NCBI GenBank assembly: GCA_963704825.1
Contig: CAVPHV010000005.1
Location: forward strand, 186,001-250,000
Direction: 5' to 3'
Length of the DNA stretch: 64,000 nt
DNA from: CAVPHV01 sp963704825
GTDB taxonomy: Bacteria > Actinomycetota > Acidimicrobiia > Spongiisociales > UBA5794
In this document: in pieces, positions 10,966-18,222 of the stretch
Layout: each line of letters opens with the position of its first letter
How positions within the stretch are numbered: the first letter of the stretch is position 1
Program-made: the position numbers and the translations under genes
The notes under the pieces: model-generated
Told to the model about the DNA's origin: nothing
The model's database searches: none
What the model saw: the letters and a program-made list of their open reading frames with translations, nothing else

Positions 10966-11517
10966 TCACAGACCCAGCGCGATCGCAGCCCTCTCCAAGA
11001 CCTGGGGACCGGCCACCGCGGCGATCTGTGTCGCCTTGGCCGGGTTGTGTACCCGATAGAGGTGGTACCAGCGCCACATCGAGTCGAACGGGACCGACAC
11101 CCCATCGACTTCGGCAACGTCGGCGAGGTCCAGGTCGAGCGGGAACGTGGCCACTCCCCCGTCGACCTCGATCGCGAGGTCACCGATGATGTCGACGCCA
11201 ACAAGGCGACCGCCTGAGGCGAAGTCGTCGCGCCGGTCGGGTAGTTCGGAGCGGACCAACCATGTGCTCCGCCAGGGAGGAGGTGCCCCCCGTCGCACGA
11301 CGGGATTGAACGGCTCGAGGGCCGCCAGCACCCCATCCAATCGGTCGTTCGTCGTGCAGATGTCGAGGTCGGCAACGGAGACGTCGAGCCCGCGGCAGGC
11401 CAGCATGGCGCTGCCTCCGACCACAAAGGGGACGCCGTGGCGATCGAGGCGTCGTGCCACGTCGGCCAATGCCGCCCGCAACCGTGGCGCCAGTAGCCCT
11501 GCATCTAGCGTGGCCAC
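10966..11517 (-). CDS. Nucleotidyltransferase-fold protein
   Basis: 183 residues from a GTG start that overlaps the end of the SpoIID gene by 13 bases. The motif VVGGSAML followed by DLDIC matches the G-G/S...DxD pattern of the polymerase beta-like nucleotidyltransferase fold, in which the two Asp bind metal. A later segment, IEVDGGVATFPLDLDLADV, could supply the third acidic residue. Such stand-alone proteins include substrate-unknown enzymes and AbiEii-like toxins; no antitoxin is visible here. Function not assigned. Confidence 0.68.
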   Translation of the reverse strand: MATLDAGLLAPRLRAALADVARRLDRHGVPFVVGGSAMLACRGLDVSVADLDICTTNDRLDGVLAALEPFNPVVRRGAPPPWRSTWLVRSELPDRRDDFASGGRLVGVDIIGDLAIEVDGGVATFPLDLDLADVAEVDGVSVPFDSMWRWYHLYRVHNPAKATQIAAVAGPQVLERAAIALGL

Positions 11518-12836
11518 TGGGTTCCCGGTCTTGGGCTGAGCGGGCGCCGCTGCGTGAGATCTGACGGCACCATGGCGATTCCGGTGGGGGTCTGGCGGAT
11601 GTGCCATGCGCCGCCCGTGACCCTGCCGAGCAATCTGCCGTTGGCCCTGACCAAGAATGGCCCCGAGGCATCCACGGTCACGTCATTTTGCCCCCAGGTG
11701 AGCCCGACTCGGACGACATCCGGGATCAGATCGTCGGCCTCTTCGGCCGCCAGGCCCGTGTAGTAGTGAGACAGGATCTCGCCGTAGGTGAAGCCCTGGT
11801 CTGCCATCGCCTTGGCTCCGTATTGGCTCATCCCGATTTGGTGGCCCCAGCCTTCACCGGTGATCACGATCCTCGCCGCCGGAGGAAGGTCACTCGGTGG
11901 AAGGTACTCGACCAGAGTCGGAGCCAGAGCCTGGGGAGCCGCCTCGAGTTCGGCGTCGAACGTGTACGAGAGGATCGCCTGCGGCCAGCGCCGGCCACTC
12001 GGGGCTCGCGCCGGGAGCAACCCAGGGACCAGGTCACTGCCATAACGATTGAAGACTCCGCGGACATCGGTGATCAAAATGGAGGTGACGCCCTCAGGCG
12101 ATTCAATCCGGAGATGGGAAGGGCCGCCACCGTCGGGAGGACCGGACACCGTTGCGGATTCGATCGGGGTCCCCACCTCGTAGCCGCCGGCAGCCAGCAC
12201 CGCAACGAACACGTCCTCGGGGAGGTCAACGACCCACTCTTCGAACGGGGTCACCCCCTCCTCAGGAGAGTCGACCGCCTGCAGGTAGGGAATCGGCGAT
12301 GAATCCCACACGTCCTGCACGGAACGAGTCCGCGACCCGGCGCTCGACGAGTAGAGGGCCTGGGCGGGCAATCCGCCGTAGACGAGGATCTCGCCCCTCG
12401 TCGTTTCGATCGCACTCAGCCAGCGATCGCCGTCCTGGCCTTCGATGGCGCCGATCCCGGCATATACCTGACAGGCTGAGGTAGCGCAGATGTCGTAGCC
12501 GTGGGCTCGCCCCGTTTCGCTTCTCCCCCGCTCCAACGTCCACGCCAAGTAGGTCCGCGCCGCCACCACCTGGGCCTGCAGCGCCGCTTCCGGCCAGGAG
12601 AACGGGACCTCTCGAATCCCACCCAGGTAGGTGTCGAGTTGAGCCTCCTCGATCACCGCCAGTCCGTCGGCGTACCGCACGATCTCCAGTGGCCCGCGGT
12701 AGCGCCGGTCGTTGAGTTCGAACGTGGTATCGCCAATCGCTTCGAGTTCGACGACTTCGACATCGTTCGCCGTCGCCGGCGGAGCGATCGCGACCAAGGC
12801 GACCATGGCGATAAGGACGGGTAGTAGGCGACGCAT
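11505..12836 (-). CDS. SpoIID/LytB domain secreted protein
   Basis: 443 residues. The signal peptide spans residues 1-23, with a hydrophobic core and cleavage near PATANDV. The SpoIID domain follows (PFSWPEAALQAQVVAARTYLAW, later GHQIGMSQYGAKAMADQG and a YTGL motif). SpoIID proteins are lytic transglycosylases acting on peptidoglycan without stem peptides; in non-sporulating actinobacteria the exact substrate is unknown. It is next to murA in the same direction, consistent with a wall role. A GACAAT box six bases upstream of the ATG may give a leaderless transcript. Confidence 0.9.
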   Translation of the reverse strand: MRRLLPVLIAMVALVAIAPPATANDVEVVELEAIGDTTFELNDRRYRGPLEIVRYADGLAVIEEAQLDTYLGGIREVPFSWPEAALQAQVVAARTYLAWTLERGRSETGRAHGYDICATSACQVYAGIGAIEGQDGDRWLSAIETTRGEILVYGGLPAQALYSSSAGSRTRSVQDVWDSSPIPYLQAVDSPEEGVTPFEEWVVDLPEDVFVAVLAAGGYEVGTPIESATVSGPPDGGGPSHLRIESPEGVTSILITDVRGVFNRYGSDLVPGLLPARAPSGRRWPQAILSYTFDAELEAAPQALAPTLVEYLPPSDLPPAARIVITGEGWGHQIGMSQYGAKAMADQGFTYGEILSHYYTGLAAEEADDLIPDVVRVGLTWGQNDVTVDASGPFLVRANGRLLGRVTGGAWHIRQTPTGIAMVPSDLTQRRPLSPRPGTQWPR

Positions 12837-12881
12837 TCCGCGATTGTCTCAGCTTGCGGTACGTATGGGTGCCAACCGGAT

Positions 12882-14132
12882 TCAGCCCCGCCGAATCCTC
12901 GCTCCCATCGCTTGCAGCTTCTCTACAAAGCCTTCGTAGCCACGGTCGATGTGGTCGGCCTCATTCACCGTCGTCTCGCCATCGGCACGCAGCCCCGCAA
13001 GCACCAGGGCGGCGCCGGCGCGAATGTCGCAACCGTCGACCTCACACCCGCTGAGGCGGTCGGTTCCCCGGATGACGACATGCTGGCCGTCGGTGTGGAT
13101 GTCGGCGCCCATCCGGTTGAGCTCGCCGATGTACCGGAACCGAGCCGCGTAGACGTTCTCGGTCATGATCGATACGCCTTCGCCAATCGAGAGAAGCGCA
13201 ACCATTTGGGGATGCATGTCGGTGTGAAACCCCGGGTACGGCAGCGTGGCGAAGTCCACCGAGACCGGGCGCTTTGGGCCGAGTACCCGCAGCCAGTCCT
13301 CGCCGGTCTCAACGCGACACCCGGCCGCTTCCATCTTGCGCAGCTCCATCCTGAGATGATCAGGAATGCAGCGGCGCACGGTGACCTCACCCCCGGTGAT
13401 GGCCCCGGCCAGGGCGTAGGTGCCGGCCTCGAGGCGATCCGGGACAACTCGATGCTCGGCGGGTTCGAGGTGGTCGACGCCGTGGATTCGGATCGTCGAC
13501 GTACCGGCGCCCTCGATCTTCGCCCCCATCTTGTTGAGGAACTCGGCAAGATCGGCCAGCTCCGGTTCGCGAGCCGCGTTGGTGATCACGGTCTCGCCGC
13601 TCGCCAGTACCCCCGCCAGCAAGATGTTCTCCGTTGCGCCGACGCTGGGGAACTCCAGCACTACATCGGTGCCGATGAGCCCGTCGGGTGACCGACCCTC
13701 GAGCACCCCATGCTCGAGTTCGAACTCGGCGCCCATTTGCCGCAACCCATCGAGGTGCATATCGATCGGCCTCGCGCCAAAGTCGTCGCCACCCGGCAAG
13801 GCGACGCGAGCGACTCCGCCCCGAGCGAGCAGCGCCCCGAGGATGAGGATCGAGGCGCGCATCTTGCGGACCAGGTCGAGTGGCGCTTCAGGGTTGGGGA
13901 TCTCCGGAACATCGATGACCAGCGAACTACCTTCCCGGACACACCTGGCCCCGACGTGGTCGAGCACCTGACCCATGATCTCGACATCGAGAATGCCAGG
14001 AACGTTGTGGAGTGCGTGACGCCCCGGCGCCAACAACACCGCAACCATGTGCTTCAAGACGGCGTTCTTGGCCCCCAAGACGGTCACTTCGCCGGAGACC
14101 GGCGTGCCGCCGATCACAGATATCACGCTCAT
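12882..14132 (-). CDS. murA: UDP-N-acetylglucosamine 1-carboxyvinyltransferase MurA (Asp variant)
   Basis: Transfers enolpyruvate from PEP to UDP-GlcNAc, the first committed step of peptidoglycan synthesis. 416 residues, full length. The family signature appears as LPGGDDFGARPIDMH: the residue that is catalytic Cys115 in Escherichia coli is Asp116 here. Mycobacterium tuberculosis and Chlamydia also carry Asp, which keeps activity but prevents covalent attack by fosfomycin. A TAGACT box six bases before the ATG suggests a leaderless transcript divergent from lutABC. Confidence 0.95.
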   Translation of the reverse strand: MSVISVIGGTPVSGEVTVLGAKNAVLKHMVAVLLAPGRHALHNVPGILDVEIMGQVLDHVGARCVREGSSLVIDVPEIPNPEAPLDLVRKMRASILILGALLARGGVARVALPGGDDFGARPIDMHLDGLRQMGAEFELEHGVLEGRSPDGLIGTDVVLEFPSVGATENILLAGVLASGETVITNAAREPELADLAEFLNKMGAKIEGAGTSTIRIHGVDHLEPAEHRVVPDRLEAGTYALAGAITGGEVTVRRCIPDHLRMELRKMEAAGCRVETGEDWLRVLGPKRPVSVDFATLPYPGFHTDMHPQMVALLSIGEGVSIMTENVYAARFRYIGELNRMGADIHTDGQHVVIRGTDRLSGCEVDGCDIRAGAALVLAGLRADGETTVNEADHIDRGYEGFVEKLQAMGARIRRG

Positions 14133-14138
14133 GCCAGA

Positions 14139-14144
14139 AGTCTA
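14139..14144 (-). promoter_or_regulatory. -10 box of murA (leaderless)
   Basis: On the minus strand TAGACT lies exactly six bases before the murA ATG, with no Shine-Dalgarno sequence between. Confidence 0.6.
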
Positions 14145-14204
14145 CGACTCGAGACCGCACCCGACGTGCCCACCGCGAATCCGAGCCATGACCGCCCATC
14201 GGAG

Positions 14205-14210
14205 TAGATT
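14205..14210 (+). promoter_or_regulatory. -10 box of the lutABC operon
   Basis: TAGATT lies six bases before the GTG of a 10-codon ORF (14217) and 35 bases before the lutA ATG. The predicted transcript therefore starts on the small ORF rather than on lutA. Confidence 0.55.
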
Positions 14211-14216
14211 GCGACC

Positions 14217-14249
14217 GTGGCAACCGCACGCCAGCCTGCGCACCGATGA
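14217..14249 (+). CDS. Putative leaderless leader peptide of lutABC
   Basis: GTG at leaderless distance from a -10 box opens a 10-codon frame (peptide MATARQPAHR if the GTG is read as Met). Its TGA overlaps the lutA ATG in an ATGA arrangement. lutA itself has no ribosome-binding site, so reinitiation after this peptide is a plausible way to translate it. The peptide has no obvious regulatory codon run. Whether it is translated is inference from spacing alone. Confidence 0.4.
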   Translation: MATARQPAHR

Positions 14250-14989
14250 GGGTCGGCCTCTTCCCGACTTGCCTCGTTGCGGCGTCGGCGCCCGACATCG
14301 CCATTGCGGCCAGGACGCTCCTCCAGCAACAGGGCCATGACGTCATTCTGCTCGACGCCGCCACCTGTTGCGGCCAGCCGGCGTGGAACTCCGGCCAACG
14401 AGATGCAGCCCGTCCGGTTGCAGACGCAACCCTGCGAGCGTTTGCTGCCGCCGAGGTCGACGCCATCGTGATCCCGTCCGGGAGTTGCACTGCCATGATC
14501 CGCGACTACTGGCCTCAGCTGTTTGCGGACGACGACACTCGGAGCTCATCAGTTGCCGCGGCGATCGACCGCTCGATGGAATTGACCGAATTCCTCGCCG
14601 CGCATGCCGAAGGGCCGATCGGGGCCAACGGCGGCGACCAGGTCGTCTACCACCCGTCGTGTCACATGACCCGCCTCCTCGGCCTGGTTGCGGAACCGCT
14701 CGAAACCCTCGAACGCCTCGGATACACCCCAACCGCCCATGCCGCCTCGGGCCGCTGCTGCGGCTTTGGCGGTCTGTTCTCCATCAAGTTCCCCGAGCTT
14801 TCCGTGGCCATGGCCGACGACGTTCTCGATGGCATGATCGACGCTGCGGCCACAACAGTGACGGGGTGCGATTTCTCCTGTCTCCTCCAACTCTCATCTC
14901 GCGCCAAGTTCCGTTCCCTCGATCTCAGATTCGTCCACATCGCCCAACTCGCCGCCGAAACCGGCCCTCCGGAACGGCAGGCACCATGA
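14246..14989 (+). CDS. lutA: L-lactate oxidation complex subunit LutA
   Basis: First subunit of the LutABC iron-sulfur complex that oxidises L-lactate to pyruvate. 247 residues with two cysteine-rich CCG domains: TCLVAAS and ATCCGQPAW in the first half, PSCHM and GRCCGFGG in the second, as in heterodisulfide-reductase subunit B-like proteins. The stop overlaps lutB by four bases (ATGA). It probably depends on translation of the short ORF just upstream, because it lacks its own ribosome-binding site. Confidence 0.92.
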   Translation: MRVGLFPTCLVAASAPDIAIAARTLLQQQGHDVILLDAATCCGQPAWNSGQRDAARPVADATLRAFAAAEVDAIVIPSGSCTAMIRDYWPQLFADDDTRSSSVAAAIDRSMELTEFLAAHAEGPIGANGGDQVVYHPSCHMTRLLGLVAEPLETLERLGYTPTAHAASGRCCGFGGLFSIKFPELSVAMADDVLDGMIDAAATTVTGCDFSCLLQLSSRAKFRSLDLRFVHIAQLAAETGPPERQAP

Positions 14990-16365
14990 CCGACGCCCGA
15001 TCACTGCGGGCTCGTACCGCCGCCGGTGCGGCCGACGCCGGGCTGAGGTCCAACCTGCGCAATGCCGTGGCGCAGCTGGAGTCACGCAAGCCGGAGGCGT
15101 ATGCCGAGTTGCGCGACCTCGATACGGCACGCGCCGCGGCGCAGCGCATCAGGCTCGACACGTTGCGCAGGCTTCCCGAGCTGCTCGGCACCATGGCCGA
15201 CAACGTCCTCGACACCGGCGGCTACGTGCATTGGGCCGACACCGGTAGCTCGGCAGCAAACTACGTCCAGGACGTGCTGCAGCGCCACGACGCCACCCGA
15301 ATCGTGAAGTCCAAGTCGATGCTGTCTGAGGAGATCCACCTCAACACCCATCTCGAACAAGCCGGCTACCAGGTGACCGAAACCGACCTCGGCGAGTGGA
15401 TCGTCCAGCTCGCCGGCCAGGCGCCGAGCCACATCCTGGCGCCCGCCGTTCACCTCAACCGGACGGAGATAGCCGAGATCTTCGACGCGGCTGCACCCGA
15501 GCCACTCGACCGCGACATCTCGGCGCTCACCAGCTTTGCCAGGTCGCGGCTGCGCGAAGCGTTCCTGCAGGCCGATGTCGGCATCACCGGGGTCAACTTC
15601 GCCGTGGCTGAGTCTGGGGCGGTGGTGATCGTCACCAACGAAGGAAACGCCGGCCTCACCACTGCGCTGCCCAAGGTCCACATCGCGTTGATGGGGATGG
15701 AACGCATCGTGGAATCCTGGCGAGAGCTCGATGTGCTCATGGCGCTGCTCCCCCGCGCCGCCACCGGCCAGTCCATCAGTACCTACGTAGATTGGATCGG
15801 CGGTGCCCGCCGCGACCAGGAACAAGACGGGCCTGAGGAGTTCCACCTCGTCATCATCGACAACGGCCGGTCCGACATCCTCGGCTCCGAGTACGACCAG
15901 GTCCTCACCTGCATCCGTTGCGGGGCGTGCTCGAACGTATGCCCCGTGTATTCGACCATCGGCGGCCACGCCTACGGCTCCGTGTACACCGGACCCATCG
16001 GCGCAGTGCTCACTCCTTTGCTGACCCCCGACGCTGGTCTGAATGATCTCGCCTTCGCCTCCTCGTTGTGCGGGGCGTGTTGGCAGACCTGCCCGGTGGG
16101 GATTCCGCTCCACGACCTCCTCCTCGATCTTCGCTCCCGGGAGTCTGACCAGGCGGGGTCCGCTGAGAAGGCGGCGTGGAGACTGTGGTCGAGGATGTGG
16201 AGCAAGCCGAGTCGCTATCAGCGTTCGCTGTCGACGGCGGCCCGGTTCGGGTCGGCGGCTCGCCTCCCGCTGCCGGGGCCAATCAAGCGTTGGGGAACTG
16301 GACGGTCCCCCCTCCCGATCGCCCCCAAGTCCCTCCGCAAGCTCTGGAAACGGCCGGGATCGTGA
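14986..16365 (+). CDS. lutB: L-lactate oxidation complex subunit LutB
   Basis: Iron-sulfur electron-transfer subunit of the lactate oxidation complex. 459 residues: an N-terminal LUD domain (about 65-290), then two 4Fe-4S binding motifs, CIRCGACSNVCPVY and CGACWQTCPVGIPL, then a basic C-terminal tail. The ATG overlaps the lutA stop, fixing the start; the frame open further upstream is a shadow in lutA. The stop overlaps the GTG of lutC. Three overlapping genes in the order A-B-C indicate one co-translated complex. Confidence 0.94.
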   Translation: MTDARSLRARTAAGAADAGLRSNLRNAVAQLESRKPEAYAELRDLDTARAAAQRIRLDTLRRLPELLGTMADNVLDTGGYVHWADTGSSAANYVQDVLQRHDATRIVKSKSMLSEEIHLNTHLEQAGYQVTETDLGEWIVQLAGQAPSHILAPAVHLNRTEIAEIFDAAAPEPLDRDISALTSFARSRLREAFLQADVGITGVNFAVAESGAVVIVTNEGNAGLTTALPKVHIALMGMERIVESWRELDVLMALLPRAATGQSISTYVDWIGGARRDQEQDGPEEFHLVIIDNGRSDILGSEYDQVLTCIRCGACSNVCPVYSTIGGHAYGSVYTGPIGAVLTPLLTPDAGLNDLAFASSLCGACWQTCPVGIPLHDLLLDLRSRESDQAGSAEKAAWRLWSRMWSKPSRYQRSLSTAARFGSAARLPLPGPIKRWGTGRSPLPIAPKSLRKLWKRPGS

Positions 16366-17042
16366 GGGTGTCCACCACCGACCGAGAGTCGGGAAACCGT
16401 CAAGGGTTCCTCGCCAAAGTGGCGGCGCGCAGCAATCTGCCGACCACCGAACACCTCATCGCCGCCGCAAATGAGGCCGCAGGTGGCGTCGAATACGCCC
16501 TGGACCTCTCCGACCCAGTCGCCGCCTTCACCACCGGCGCCGAGGGCCACGGCTCAACCGTGTACCTGGTTCGCAACGACGCCGACCATTTGGCCGCGGT
16601 ACTCCATATCGCATCCACCTTCGAGATCGACGAGTTCTCCATCTCGGATGAACCGGTATCTCACGAGTTCGGGAGCCTGCTCGAGCAGGCAGGAGCAACG
16701 GTGCGCCGTATCTCAGACCCGCGGCAGCTCACCCAGCACGACACGGTGGTGACCGCGGCTGCGGCGGGCATCGCCCTCACCGGATCGATCGCCCTTGCCA
16801 GCGGAGCGCTCGGATCGAGGTTGCTGACAACCGTACCCAAGCGGCACATCGCGCTGCTCGCAGCAACCGCAATCGCCCCCACCCCCCGAGAGGTCTACCA
16901 GGGGTTTGCCGACGGTCGTTGGCCTGGTTCGGCCCTCGCCATCGCCACCGGACCCAGCCGCTCGGGAGACATCGAGATGGAGATCACCCTCGGCGTCCAC
17001 GGCCCCGGCGAAGTGATCGTGGTCGTCGACGCCCGGACCTGA
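16362..17042 (+). CDS. lutC: L-lactate oxidation complex subunit LutC
   Basis: LUD-domain third subunit of the lactate oxidation complex; 226 residues from a GTG whose GTGA overlaps the lutB stop (a second in-frame GTG lies two codons later). Family features include SISDEPVSHEFGSLLEQAG, VVTAAAAGIALTGSIAL and RLLTTVPKRHIAL, typical of LutC/YkgG. The ATG-initiated frame from 16176 runs through the lutB tail and is rejected. The operon ends here, three bases before a convergent lipoprotein gene. Confidence 0.92.
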   Translation: MRVSTTDRESGNRQGFLAKVAARSNLPTTEHLIAAANEAAGGVEYALDLSDPVAAFTTGAEGHGSTVYLVRNDADHLAAVLHIASTFEIDEFSISDEPVSHEFGSLLEQAGATVRRISDPRQLTQHDTVVTAAAAGIALTGSIALASGALGSRLLTTVPKRHIALLAATAIAPTPREVYQGFADGRWPGSALAIATGPSRSGDIEMEITLGVHGPGEVIVVVDART

Positions 17043-17045
17043 GGG

Positions 17046-17567
17046 TCAGGGCCCGAAGGGCTCGAGGCTGTCCAAGAACACCTCTGCGTGCGCCTCCCAA
17101 CTCGAATTGGGGCCACGCACCTCGACACCCAGACCGTTGACGCTGTCGAGGCCGATGAGCCGGAACCACAGCCTGCCATCCTGGAACGCGCCGACGGACT
17201 CAACCGATCCGTCCTCGAGCGCCCGCTGTTCGGCCAATGAAGCCTTGCCGCCGTCAAGCGACGACCAAAAGACATCGATGACTCCCGACACCGTCTGCGG
17301 CCACGTCCCGCCGTTGGCTGCCACCAACCCTTCCATGTTGACGCCCGATGCCGTGGCACGGATCTTCTCGGGGTCCAGGGGATGGTGAAACACCACATAG
17401 CTCTCCCCGACCTCCTCAACCACCCAATCCGACGGGCTCGAGATGCAAAACGTCTCGGTGCACGTCGATTCGGACTCCGCAACGGACGGAGCGTCGGGGC
17501 CGGTTGAGCAGGCGGTCGCCACCAGGACGATCCCAACCACCAAACCCGTAGAGCGACGACGTTCCAT
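17046..17567 (-). CDS. Hypothetical lipoprotein
   Basis: 173 residues. The N-terminus MERRRSTG plus a hydrophobic stretch ending VATAC is a lipoprotein signal with the lipobox Cys at residue 20. The mature part is acidic, has a CTETFCIS pair and two Trp-rich stretches, and resembles no family I recognise. It converges on lutC. A TACCCT box seven bases before the ATG suggests a leaderless transcript. Function unknown; expected on the outer face of the membrane. Confidence 0.8.
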   Translation of the reverse strand: MERRRSTGLVVGIVLVATACSTGPDAPSVAESESTCTETFCISSPSDWVVEEVGESYVVFHHPLDPEKIRATASGVNMEGLVAANGGTWPQTVSGVIDVFWSSLDGGKASLAEQRALEDGSVESVGAFQDGRLWFRLIGLDSVNGLGVEVRGPNSSWEAHAEVFLDSLEPFGP

Positions 17568-17574
17568 GCCGGCA

Positions 17575-17580
17575 AGGGTA
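17575..17580 (-). promoter_or_regulatory. -10 box of the 17567 lipoprotein gene (leaderless)
   Basis: On the minus strand TACCCT lies seven bases before the ATG. Confidence 0.5.
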
Positions 17581-17631
17581 CCTGGGTAGATTCCGGCAAC
17601 GTCCGGGCGCCGTCTGCTGCCGGCCGGTCGG

Positions 17632-17637
17632 TAGATT
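17632..17637 (+). promoter_or_regulatory. Possible -10 box of rpiB
   Basis: TAGATT lies 57 bases before the rpiB ATG, leaving room for a normal leader that carries an AAGGA ribosome-binding site. A second TAGATT occurs at 17587-17592. Confidence 0.4.
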
Positions 17638-17694
17638 GGCGTCGGCGGGTCACCTCAGTCGGCCCGCGTCACCACCGAGCAAGGAAGCCACCTC

Positions 17695-18144
17695 ATGCGC
17701 ATCGTCATCGGCGCCGATCACGCCGGATTCCCCCTGAAGCAGGAACTGCTCGAATTGCTGGCTGCAACCGACCACACCATCGTCGACGTGGGCACCGACT
17801 CGACCGAGTCGGTCGACTACCCGGACTACGCGGCGGCAGTCGGCCGTGCCGTGATCGACGGCCGGGCCGACCGAGGCATCGTCGTCTGCGGTTCCGGTGC
17901 GGGTGCCGCAATCGCGGCCAACAAACTCGACGGGATTCGTTGCGCTCAAGCCAACGACACGTATACGGCACACCAAGCCGTTGAGCATGACGACGTGAAC
18001 GTCATTGCCCTGGCGGCGAGGGTCGTAGGGCCTTCGTTGTCCTGGGAGATCGTCGAGTCCTTCCTCGGTGCCGAGTTCATTCCCGAAGACCGCTACGTGC
18101 GGCGCCTCAATAAAGTCCTCGACCTCGAAAGAGACCACCGTTAG
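17695..18144 (+). CDS. rpiB: Ribose-5-phosphate isomerase B (housekeeping)
   Basis: Interconverts ribose 5-phosphate and ribulose 5-phosphate in the pentose phosphate pathway. 149 residues, normal length. It keeps the catalytic residues: IGADHAG at the N-terminus, Cys65 in VVCGSGAG, the NKLDGIR phosphate-contact region and His98 in VEHDD. An AAGGA ribosome-binding site precedes the ATG. It contrasts with the RpiB-like protein of the BMC operon at 27903, which lacks this Cys and has a long N-terminal extension. pgl, another pentose phosphate gene, lies 4 kb downstream. Confidence 0.94.
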   Translation: MRIVIGADHAGFPLKQELLELLAATDHTIVDVGTDSTESVDYPDYAAAVGRAVIDGRADRGIVVCGSGAGAAIAANKLDGIRCAQANDTYTAHQAVEHDDVNVIALAARVVGPSLSWEIVESFLGAEFIPEDRYVRRLNKVLDLERDHR

Positions 18145-18222
18145 CGGCCACCGGCTGCCGACGGTGAGATCTCCGGAGCGGTATACCATTGTGGAACCTC
18201 CCGACGGGCGACGAACAGGCCG

